From positions 121,396,640 through 121,460,639 of the forward strand of contig NC_081410.1 of the NCBI RefSeq assembly GCF_030272615.1: a stretch of 64,000 nucleotides of DNA, read 5' to 3'. The notes under the pieces are model-generated. The model was not told where the DNA came from, did not search any database, and was given only the letters and a program-made list of their open reading frames with translations. Source of the DNA: Cryptomeria japonica (Eukaryota > Streptophyta > Pinopsida > Cupressales > Cupressaceae). Below, one piece after another: positions 22,601 to 34,600 of the stretch. Numbering within the stretch: position 1 is the stretch's first letter; every line of letters starts with the position of its first letter. The position numbers and the translations under genes were made by a program.

Positions 22601-25600
22601 CCCGATGATCATGGAGATGGTAATTGTCCAAAGCAAGCCAACAATGAGATCTCAAACAAGAAAGGCAGACTACTTGGACCACCAATAGAGAAGCAATGAT
22701 TAGCAGAAAAAAAGCAGAGTATGGGAAGCAAATGACAAAAGAAATGCAACAATCCCATGCAAAGGCAACCGCTACGAGGAAACTCAGATTGGACAAGGCT
22801 AATGCAAGGCAAGCATTGCAAACCATAGTTATTGTAAAGGTAATAGATTTGTTGCATAGCATTCCAAAATTGAAGGAAGCCATATCTATAAATGCTCAAA
22901 TTTCTAACTGCAACATGGAAGCCATATCTATAAATTCTCAAATTTCTAAGTGGAGCTAAAAAGGAATCCCTTATGGAGCCTCCTCTGTTGAGGAATCAAG
23001 TAATTAACCCCATGTTGTTGACAATGAATTTAGCTCGATGACCAACAATGATACACATGGACAAATTGTTCTTCTAGCTCTTGCATTTTGGAGGCCCCTT
23101 AACAGTTTCCAGGTGATCCTTTTCCAACTTGTTACTACCTTATCATTATGGATGGTATTCTAGCACTAGCATTTTTTATATCTCTGATATTATGATTATA
23201 ATCAAAACTAAATTTTAATCTTTTGCATTACATCTTACTTAAATCTCTTTTCATTAAGATATCTTTTTATCTTTCAATCCAATCTCGCTGTTTGTGGAGG
23301 TAGAAATGCCAAAATGGGGGTTTGACTGAGGCAAGCCACTAAATAGCCACCCAACATTTTCCTCCTCCTTTGTGTGTAGGTTATTTGGAGTTCAAATAGC
23401 GATAATCTGGTGATGTCCATTCTTTATTTTATTATTTCATCTTGCCCTATATCATCTTGGTATACATATTTTTATCTTTCAAATAGATGTGTTTTTTGGT
23501 ATACCATGTTGGTAATAGTCTTTTATTTGTGCAAATATAGATTTTCACTCCATCATGTTACTATCTGTTTTCTGTCCGTACGGGACAACAGTGTGCCGGG
23601 ATGTAGTCCATTCGTGGCACTGGTATCTGTGGCAGGGGGTTCAAACAAGTTACAAAAGCATCTTTATAACTAGTCCTTTCTATTTCTGATATTACCAAGT
23701 TGTAATTTTCTGTACAGAAATAGATATTCTTATCAGTTTATTAGAATTGGAAAATAGCATTGAAACTGTATAAATAAGTTTCAATTCCAGATTGTAAAAA
23801 CTTCATAAAAAGGATAAATTGGGTTGTTAAGTAACATATGATTCATCTGAATGTAGTAGAAAGTTTAGATCTAAAAAAACACTTCTCTTTTGTAGAACTC
23901 AATTTTCTATCTTATAGGTGTATCAGTTACCAAAATGGGCATCTTCACCCTCTTTTGTAGATGTTCTATCAAAGTTGCTTGTGCATATTTTATTTGTTTA
24001 ATGTGGGACACCTGCTTAGACTCTATTGAATAGCATTTACTGAGAGGTGTAGTATAATGTGATGTCCCCTTCTAGTTGACATCTGTCAGCTGAGTAGATT
24101 AGCCTATCATTGACCCTCGTAGGCTAATGAGGTTGGGTAGAGAGTCCTCCAGAGTTTGATTCACCACCTTCAGAGCAAGCACTCCAGGTCTGGTCTTCAT
24201 TTGAGGTCTCCAGGACTCCGTTTGAGATACTTTCTATTTTTAGCAGTCCTGCTATTTATAGCCAGTAGGTTGGGCAAGGACAGATTATGGTTTGGTAGTC
24301 TCCAGTTCAGACGGCAGACATTTCTGATGAATACTTAGAGAGATTAATATTTAATTATTTTTAATTAAATATTAAATGGCGAACTTTAATCTTTTAATGT
24401 TTTAAAAAGTCACTTTAAGTTATAACTTAAGTGAGGGTCTATTTCTCATCAGATGGGGCCAGTTTTTATATTAAATGGAAGATGATTTATTTTTGACACT
24501 TCAATAGTCAAAAATAAATAATAAAATTTAAAACATCATTAAAGGCCAAGTCGCACCTTTCTTGGGAATCGTGCCAACCCTAAATGAAGAAGAATTAAAG
24601 AAGATTTTAGGTCTTCTTTTTCATTATGCTAAGTTTTGATATTTTTGTTTGGAGCTCTGAGAGGAGTTTTGGCCTAGGGTTTCAATAGAAGATTCTTCTG
24701 CAGTGATCAGAGGTATCGGTACAGGAAAACATGGGATTCTTGTGCAACAGCATCAGAGGTTGTGAAATATCAGCTGATCTTGCTCTTTCAGTTGGTTTTA
24801 TCCAGAAACCAAGATTGGACAGATTGGAAAGGGGTTTATTAATTTTTATGCAAAAGATTGATTGCAGCCACAGAGTCAGAACAGAGGGAGGAATAAGTGT
24901 GTGACAGATGGGGCTTTTGTGCATGTACAGCTTGCTGACCTGCCGTACCTTTCTTCCTTGAAAGGGTACGATTTTTGCTTAGGAGGAGTCCGAAAATTCC
25001 GAAACAAATGCCAGAAGGGATGCCTTGCCAATATCTTTCCATCGGGCTAACATGCGAGTATTTTGGGTCAGTTTAAAATAAATTGCAGTTTGCTGTCATA
25101 AAATTTGTGCAGGACCAACAATAGGAAAATAAGGTTTTTAACAAAATATACTGGTATTTATCAGTTCTTCTCTAGCTTCTTGTTATTTTTATTTGAGTAT
25201 TAAATAAATGATGAACGGACGTAATGAGGGTTTGATCAGTGTTGTTGAATATAAATTGATTTCTAGCAAATACTATTAGTTGCTTTTTGTGCTTAAGATT
25301 GTCAAAATTCTATTTGCTGTCATTATTTGCAAAGAACGCACTTGAAACGCAATAGGTTCAGCAAAACGTTAGTTGTCTCAGTTGAGGGCCTTTTGAGGTT
25401 CTTACAATGGTATCAGAGCTAAATCCTGCCATCCTAAGGGTTTAGCAATTACATGCAGTCGCAGGAAACGGGTTCACACAGGTATTACACACGCAGCAGA
25501 GCCTTTCGTGAAGGAGAACAGAGTTTTAACAAGCAGTTAGATACCATGGGTGAAAGGCATACAGGCAGTCCAACCAGAGGTCACAGAGCTAAGGATGAGG

Positions 25601-28600
25601 AGACAAGAGAATTCTTTAGGACTATGGCCACTAGGCAGCAGCAGGTTGCTCAGGCTTTACAGGCACTCACCACCATGATGGAATGTATGAATCCTCCAAA
25701 CTGAAACAATCAAGAACTAGAGGACCATAGGAGTGTAGCCAATATTCCTAGACCTCACAGGGTAGCTACACGCACAGTTGACAAGCCTTCAAGGCCTAAT
25801 TTTTTGGCAGAAGAACCTGAGGATGTTGCCAGAGTTGAGGCAGAACCTGTCTTTGTTGATAATGTTATGACGGTACATGATGAGTGGAGTCTTTTTCCAC
25901 CTGATGTGAGGCCGAATCTAAATTTTGATCAGTTCATGAGGCAAAAACGGGAGGTAGAGAGAAACAGGCAAGAGAAGAGGCCTCATTCCCAACATAGAGA
26001 TCTTGAGTTTGCCACAAGCAAGCTCACCCTACCTTATTATGATGGCAGCGGTGCAGTTACAGCTAGATCTTGGATCCATAAATTGGATACATACTTCACA
26101 CTGAGACCCATGATTGAAAGGGATGCAATTAAGTTTGCAACCTTACACTTGAACGGTACTGCACATGAGTGGTGGCATAATGGACTCATCACTCTCCAAC
26201 ATGATGAGATTACCACCTACCAGGAGTTCGCTGATTTGTTAGTTGAGAGGTTTGATAAGAAAGACCCTGAGTCATACTTCCGGGAGTTAGCACAGCTGAA
26301 ACAAACAGGGAACTTGGAGGTGTATGTTTCAAAGTTTTTGAAGCTGTCATGCATGGTAAATAACATGTCAAATCAGCGATTAGTAGTGTTGTTTATAGAG
26401 GGGCTCATGGAGCCTTTGAGAGGCTGGGTAAAGGCATTTGATCCCCCAACACTTCTACTCGCCATTAAAAAGGCACAGAGTATGGATGTGACAGCCACTC
26501 AAAATAAATTTGGGACAAAAGGATCAACATCTTTCAAAGATAATAGGAATTTCAGCAAAGGGAAAGAAAAATCAGACTTTAGAAATGATTACAAGCCAAA
26601 GCCAGCAGCCCCTCCCTTAGATCGGGAGACACTTAACGATTTAAGGCAAAAGAAACTCTGTTTTTATTGCAAAGGTCCATATGATAACAACCATGACTGT
26701 CCTTTGAGGCCTAAGGGCAGGGCAAACAGAGTAATGTGGACATATTATGAAGATTCTGAATCTGATCATGAAGGTCAGCTTGCTGGTTATGAGAATTTAG
26801 AGGCTGAAGATGACACACAGGGTCCTCCGAGACTCGACAAAATGGATGCAGAAGGTGATGAGCACCTTAAGGAGGCACTTCTCACGAGTATTCAGCAGGA
26901 AGGGTCATTTAGAATGAGAGGAGTACTTGCTGGTCAGAAAGTTATTACACTGCTGGATACCGGAGCCACACATAACTTTATTGATGCCAGGTTGGTGGAG
27001 AAGAGAGGAATCCAAACAGAGGAGTTTGAGGGCATTCGTGTGAGGGTGGCAGATGGTTACACTTTAAAGTGTAATAGGATGATCACACAACTCCCATTAT
27101 GTGTAAACAATTATGAATTCAAGACTGATTTCTATGTGGTTCAGATGGGAGACACAGATTTGGTCCTTGGTATGAAGTGGTTGCATGAACTAGGCAAGTT
27201 TACACTTGACTTGCAGGAGATGGAGATGTCTTTCACCATTGATGAGAAAACACATGTGCTGAAAGCGATTAAGGATAGCAATTTCAGAATGATTACACTC
27301 AGGCGGATGGAGAGGCTTGTACGCCATGATCAGATTGAGTGGGCAGCAGAGTGTATGATCATGCCCATACAGCAGGATGCTCAAAAAGTTCAATATCATC
27401 CGGATATTCAGATACTGAGAACCAAACATAGCAAGGTTTTCAATGGCATACCATCAGGGAGGCCACCAGATAGGGGTTTTGAGCACATCATTGAGCTAGA
27501 GGAGGGAGCGAAGCCAATAATGATTACTCCATATAGACATCTGAAGCGCCTGAAAGATGAAATAGAGAAAACCATACAGGAGCTTCTGGCCATGGGACAT
27601 ATTCAGCCTAGTAAGTCCCCCTTTGCTTCTTCAGTTGTTTTGGTGAAGAAGAAGGATGGCACATTGCGGATGTGTATTGATTACAGGGTCCTTAATAAGC
27701 GGACGATCAAAAACAGATATCCCATCCCGCGTATTGATGAGCTCATAGATGAATTACATGGGGCCTGTTATTTTTCAAAGATTGATTTGAGATCAGGCTA
27801 TCACCAGATCAGTGTTCGTGAGCAGGATATTGAGAAGACTGCTTTTCGTTGGCATTATGGACATTTTGAGTTTGTGGTTATGCCATTTGGGCTAACCAAT
27901 GCTCCTGCTACTTTCTAGTCCACAATGAACAAAGTCTTCAGACATCAGTATTGGTGTTCTTTGATGATATACTGGTTTACAGTCGTACTTGGGAGGAGCA
28001 CCTCAGTCACCTAGATACAGTTTTGAGCATTCTGAGCAGGGAGTCCTTGTATGCCAAGGAATCCAAATGTGACCTTGGAATGACTGAGTTATTGTACTTG
28101 GGCCATATTATCAGTGCAGAGGGAGTGCGGATGGATCCCGAGAAGATCTGTGCTATCGTAGATTGGCCTACTCCAGTGAACCTCACTCAGTTGCGTGGGT
28201 TCTTGGGCCTATGTGGTTTCTACCGCCGTTTTGTTAACGGTTATTCGCGCCATGCGGCACCTTTGACAGACTTGATGAAAAAGGGTGCCTTCTTATGGAC
28301 TCCTGAGGCCCAGGAGTGTTTTGAGAGGTTCAAGGAGCTCATGACTTCATGTCCAGTACTTGCTACACCTGACTTCTCGAAGTCATTTGAGTTACAATGT
28401 GATGCCTCTAGTGAGGGCATTGGGGCGGTGCTTATGCAGGACAAGCACCCTATTGCTTATGAGAGTAGGAAACTCCGTGGACCTGAGAGAATTTACAGCA
28501 TTTATGATAAGGAAATGTTGGCCATAATGCATGCACTGGCCAAGTTTAGACAGTACTTAGTGGGCAGCAAGTTCTGCATTAAGACTGACCACAATAGTTT

Positions 28601-31600
28601 GAGACATTTCCTTGGGCAGCATGACTTAAATGACAGGCAACAAAAGTGGGTCAGCAAACTTCAAGCTTACAACTTTGATATTTCCTATATCAAAGGCACA
28701 CAGAATGTAGTTGCAGATGCCTTGTCACGTCGTCCCCACCTGAATTCTATGGTCCAGATAGCAAAAGGATTGGCGGCATATTATAGTGGCAGAGTACGCC
28801 AAAGATAGCTGGGCTGCAGGTGTGATAGAGGGGTCAATAGTGGACAGCAGGTATACAGTTGTAAATGAATTGATCATTTACAAGAGAAGAGTGTACTTGA
28901 TCCCAGGATCAGAGTTGAGGAGTAGGGTACTGCGGTTCTGTCATGATGAACTGATAGCAGGACATTCCGGGTTTTTCAAAACCTACAGACAGGTGCGTGA
29001 GCACTTCACGTGGAAAGGGCTCAAGGCGGATGTTCTACAGTATGTTAGAGAGTGCCCTGTTTGTCAGCAGAATAAACAGGAGCATACATACCCTGCTGGT
29101 TTACTTCAGCCACTTCCAATTCCTGACAGGAAGTGGGAATGTTTGTCTATGGATTTCATCACAGGGTTACCAAGAGCGCAGGGATGTGATTGCATATTTG
29201 TGGTTGTGGATCGTTTGACGAAGTATGCTCACTTCTATCCAATCACCACCACTTATTCAGCTATTCAGGTAGCAGAGTTATTCTTCAGGGAGGTATTCAG
29301 ATTACATGGGTTGCCTCGGACTATTGTCAGTGATAGGGACACGCGGTTTTTGAGCCACTTTTGGCAGGAGCTTTTCAGACTCTGTGGGACCGATCTTACA
29401 CCGAGCACCAATTACCACCCTCAAACTGATGGCCAGACTGAGATAGTTAACAAATGGGTGGAGGGATACCTCAGGAACTATATTTCAGGGCAGCAAAAGG
29501 CGTGGGTGAAGTGGATTTACCTCTGTGAGTACTGTTACAATACCACTCACCACATGTCCATTCAGATGACTCCATTTACAGCACTGTACGGGTATGAACC
29601 TCCCAGTTTCATTGACTTATTGCTAAGTGATAGTAGGGTGCCTAGTGCGGGAGACATGATACAGGAGAGTCAGGACATTGTGAAGACTCTTAAGGAAAAT
29701 ATAGCCAAGGCACAAAATCAGCAAAAACAATATGCTGATCAGAAGAGGACAGAGAGGTCATTTGAGGTAGGAGACATGGTGTATTTGATGTTGCAGCCTT
29801 ATCGACAGTCTACTCTCAGGAGGAGTGGAGCAGAGAAGCTCAAGCCTCGATATTATGGCCCTTTCAGAGTAACCAAGCGTATAGGTGAGGTGGCTTATGA
29901 GTTGGATTTACCGGCAAATAGCAGAGTACACAATGTGTTTCATGTGTCACGTCTCAAAAAGGCGTTGGGACACCGTATTGTTCCTTCCACTGTCTTACCA
30001 CCCCTGGATGATGAGGGAAAGTTGATACTCGTACCTGAGGCTATCATTGAGTTCAGGGAGAGGAATTTCAGGAGACGAACTATCACAGAATACCTGGTGA
30101 AATGGAAGGATTTGCCGGTAGAGGATGCTACTTGGGAGAGCGAGGAGATTTTACACCATCTGGAGTTGAGATTGCTTGAGGACAAGCAATTTCGGGAGGG
30201 GCGGACTGTGATGTCCCCTTCTAGTTGACATCTGTCAGCTGAGTAGATTAGCCTATCACTGACCCTCGTAGGCTGATGAGGTTGGGTAGAGGGTCTTCTA
30301 GAGTTTGATTCACCACCTTCAGAGCAAGCACACCAGGTCTGGTCTTCGTTTGAGGTCTCCAGGACTCCGTTTGAGATACTTTCTATTTTTAGCAGTCCTG
30401 CTATTTATAGCCAGTAGGTTGGGCAAGGACAAATTATGGTTTGGCAGTCTCCAGTTTAGACGGCAAGCATTTCTGATGAATACTTAGAGAGATATTAATA
30501 TTTAATTATTTTTAATTAAATATTAAATGGCGAACTTTAATCTTTTAATGTTTTAAAAAGTCACTTTAAGTTATAACTTAAGTGAGGGTCTATTTCTCAT
30601 CAGATGGGGCCAGTTTTTATATTAAATGGAAGATGATTTATTTTTGACACTTCAATAGTCAAAAATAAATAATAAAAGTTAAAACATCATTAAAGGCCAA
30701 GTTGCACCTTTCTTGGGAATCGCGCCAACCCTAAATGGAGAAGATTAAAGAAGATTTTAGGTCTTCTTTTTCATTATGCTAAGTTTTGATATTTTTGTTT
30801 GGAGCTCTGAGAGGAGTTTTGGCCTAGGGTTTCAACAGAAGATTCTTCTGCAGTGATCAGAGGTATCGGTACAGGGAAACGTGGGATTCTTGTGCAACAG
30901 CATCAGAGGTTGTGAAATATCAGCTGATCTTGCTCTTTCAATTGGTTTTATCCAGAAACCAAGATTGGACAGATTGGAAAGGGGTTTATTAATTTTTATG
31001 CAAAAGATTGATTGCAGCTGCAGAGTCAGAACAGAGGCAGGAATAAGTGTGTGACAAATGGGGCTTTTGTGCATGTACAGCTTGTTGATCTGCCGTACCT
31101 TTCTTCCTTGAAAGGGTACGATTTTTGCTGAGGAGGAGTCCAAAAATTCCGAAACAAATGCCAGAAGGGACGCCTTGCCAATGTCTTTCCATCGGGCTAA
31201 CATGCGAGTATTTCGGGTCAGTTTAAAATAAATTGCAGCTTGCTGTCATAAAATCTGTGCATGACCAGCAATAGGAAAATAAGGGTTTTAACAGAATATA
31301 CTGGTATTTATCAGTTCTTCTCTAGCTGCTTGTTATTTTTATTTGAGTATTAAATAAATGATGAACGGATGTAATGAGGGTTTGATCAGTGTTGTTGAAT
31401 ATAAATTGATTTCCAGCAAATACAATTAGTTGCTTTTTGTGCTTAAGATTGTCAAAATTCTATTTGCTGTCATTATTTGCAAAGAACACACTTGAAACGC
31501 AACAGGTTCAGCAAAACATTAGTTGTCTCAGTTGAGGGCCTTTTGAGGTTCTTACATATAAGATAAACCCCATGCATATGCAACTTTTGGTGACATCACA

Positions 31601-34600
31601 TTATCTGAAGCTCTTGAATCAATGATGCAATTATTTAAACGAAACCAGCAATTAAAAGTGAAACATAGTATTGTTTAGGTTTTTCATTACCAACGGCACA
31701 AGTTGTAGCAAGGTTGCTTGGGGTAAGTTGGTTAGGATTATCAGGGATACTTTGCAAGTTTGTAGTAGTCAAGTGCTGATTTCATTTGTCTCCTTTAATA
31801 TATTGGACCAACTTGTCAATTTGTTCGGGATTACACTTCAAGTATTCAGTTTGGTAAATTTGAATCTTGGTTTTGTTAAAATGGTCAATAATATCAAAGT
31901 GAGAAAGTGGAAGGTCATAGCAGTTTCAACATTGAGGTTGCTTTGAGAAACAATTTGAGGTTTGTAGTAGTCAAGTGCTGATTTGGTTTGTTTCCTTTAA
32001 TACATATTGGACCAACTTGTCAATTTGTTTAGGATTACATTTCAAGTATTCAGTTTGGAAAATTTGAATCTTGGTTTTGTTAAAATGGTCAATAATATCA
32101 AAGCAAGAAAGTGGAAGGTCATAGCAGTTTCAACATTGAGGTTGCTTTGAGGAACAATTTGAGTTTCTTGTGGGTCATCGCAGGATTTTGGGTTGCTTAT
32201 CAACAAGTTGTGAAAAGTATGAATCTTTTCTAAGTAAAGTATATCTTGGCTACTGAAATTGTATATGATCCTTTTCACACTTTTTGAGCCTCTACTTCTC
32301 AATACCTTTGTTTCTTTTTGCTTCCAAATTCCAAGCATGAAAACCGAAAAAGTGTGACTGTTCAATTCCTCGATTGTGTCATCATGGTCATCATAGTCAA
32401 AGACATACTTGAGAAACCCCACAATAGAGTCACCATCAAGTTCTTAGATATGCATTTCAAGGAGAGTCAGACCACCTGTATTTTTAAGTATTCTTTTGTA
32501 TTATCCTATTCATTCCAAGCATGTTGAACCATCATGTTCATTTGTTAGGTGAAACTCACATGCCATATTTGTTATTGGCCACAAATGGTGCTTCAAGGGC
32601 AAGCCTTTGATTTGGTACCGACAAATAGTAGTCGGTACAAGGTGTTGAGACATGGACCAGCTAGGACTCGAACCTAGGACCTTCCATACGCTGCTGGAGT
32701 GCTCTACCACTGAGCTACTGGCCCCTCTTGGACCAGTCCATCGTCGGTCCAGGTGTGGCTTATTTCCAACGCCAACACAAGGCACATAATTTCTTTAAGG
32801 AAAATATTGCTAAAGAGGGGGTACCTGATTTATTTGCAGAAGTTGTTTCTTAATGGCAATCATGTCATTCACCATTTCTAGAGACGTGGGTCCACGGGGG
32901 TTGAATGCTATAATTTCAGTATGTGAATTGTTTCCCATTTGCTTGCTATAATGAGATCATCTTCTATTTCCATGGGTTGGATTTGAGAAGCTTCTAGATC
33001 TGCAACTTGGTTTCTTCTCAAAAAGAAACTCATTCAAGTTGTTACGCATTGATAAAAAAAAAAATTCCTATAGCTGGCCTTGCAATTGCATGTAGTTTAT
33101 TTAGTACTTTTCAAACTTGCGAATAATAGAAACTACTGCTCTTACTCCTAACCTACCACCCACCCACCCAACCTCTCCCCCAACCCACACGCATTGTCAA
33201 AAGTAGAATCTAGATATATGTTTGGTGTTATCTCCCATCCCTGTTAACCTTGGAAAAAAAAATTCCTTGATCCTTTGGTTGACTTAACAAGTTGGGCCCC
33301 TAAAGCTAAAGGGTTTATGCAATGACCCCAAGGTATTGTGACCATTCTTACTAAGTTTATGAACTATGGAAAAGATTATTCCAAGTAAAACCAAGGCTGT
33401 ACTCAAACTTACACTACCTTCTTGTTTCTTCATTCCTTGTTTTCTCCCTCAAGACTTGGAGGAGCCCTAGTAGCTTTCTTTATTTTCTTTTTCTCTTCAA
33501 AGTTAAATTTACAATCAACTTTCTGATACAAATTAAACAAAGGGTCAGCCTTTCCTGCAATTTGTGTTTCCCTTGTGAATCTGTTTTCAGCCAAAGTGTA
33601 AAAGAATTATTGCCCGGTAGTGTAGATGTTGGTGTTGGAACCTTAGTTTTTTCTCTTTGAATCCTTATTACAAATTGTCCAGAATTATTGGGCAATATGC
33701 TGGGCTGCTCTTCTTGCAAGATCAGCTCTCTCTTCTTCTTGATCCAACATTTTTGCAACCCTTTGAAATTTGGTGGCACTAGAACAACAATTAAAATCTG
33801 AAATAGTATCTTCTTGGGAATCCTATAACCAATCAAGATTCAATTGCACAATTGGTTGGTTATGTCGGATCATTAAAAAAAATTAAAAAATATTGGGCAA
33901 CACAATATTGCAAAACTTGTCCCCAATAAGTCGCCATGAAAATTGGTATTTTGTCCATTTACGACAGTCTTGGGATAGTGTTCCTCCTCTATTCAAAGAG
34001 GAGACTCCCCTTATTGAAAACCAAAAACCTCCACTAGATATTTACAACATCTACCAAACGTGTACAAGTTGTTTGCATCTACAAGGATTAGGGTTCTTAA
34101 CTTGGAAAGGATGAAATGGGAAAAGCTTAAAACTAAAAGAATGTGCATCAAGTTGAATGCATGCAAAGGCCAACCTAAACACACACGATTGAATAAATGT
34201 TCTTTATGATAATTAAATAATTCCATAGAGTTTGTAAGAAAAGATAAGAAGAACAAGATTCACACCAAACTTAAGAATGATATAAACCCCAAGAACAAAT
34301 CAAAGACACAAATTTCATCAACTTGAGTCTAATTATTCTTTGTTGTCTTCAAGAACACTAAATCTTTGTTGTCTCTTCTTTGCACAATACTTGTTAAAAA
34401 AGCCAAAAAGTGCTAAACAATGCTCAAATTGCCTAATATAAAGACAAAATAACTAACTTGAAATTAAAAGGCACTTTACATTTTAAAATCTTTAAATGTT
34501 ATAATAAACAAACTTCTAGAAAAAGCGACTTTAAAATTATAACATTAAAATGCCTACTAAATTTGACTTGGTACAATTGAGCTTCTCCATGTCTTTTGAA

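Larger units (their letters stand above)
24058..31556 (+). mobile_element. Complete Ty3/gypsy chromovirus, nested in host intron 4
   Basis: A 7.5-kb LTR retrotransposon with both LTRs, a primer-binding site, gag, protease, reverse transcriptase, RNase H, integrase and a C-terminal chromodomain. It is flanked by the identical 5-bp repeat TATAA (24053-24057 and 31557-31561), which proves a single insertion. It lies antisense to the host gene. Coding lesions: TGA at 25702-25704, TAG at 27916-27918, a frameshift with a small deletion near 27940-27950, and a frameshift near 28785. It cannot make its own proteins. A hand count finds about 44 substitutions and two indels between its LTRs. Confidence 0.95.
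31690..33840 (-). pseudogene. Unidentified multi-block coding relic in intron 4
   Basis: Minus-strand blocks of protein-like text, each with a few stops. (a) 33836-33440 reads [20 protein letters not shown] and, after stops, [20 protein letters not shown], ending in a basic tail. (b) 33040-32820 ends in [19 protein letters not shown] directly before a CAG|GTACCC donor-like site. (c) 32422-32042 contains [19 protein letters not shown]. (d) The duplicated block at 32163-31700 reads [20 protein letters not shown]. Possible splice sites suggest a decayed gene or gene fragment carried here by an element. I do not recognise the protein. Confidence 0.4.

Noticed and set aside
24156..24338. Short open frame repeated almost identically at 30305-30487
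   Set aside because: Both lie at the same place in the two LTRs. The similarity is LTR identity, not a duplicated gene.
30832..31203. Minus-strand open frame of 123 codons, with a shorter match at 24682-24924
   Set aside because: Lies within the LTRs opposite the element direction. No family features; chance frame.
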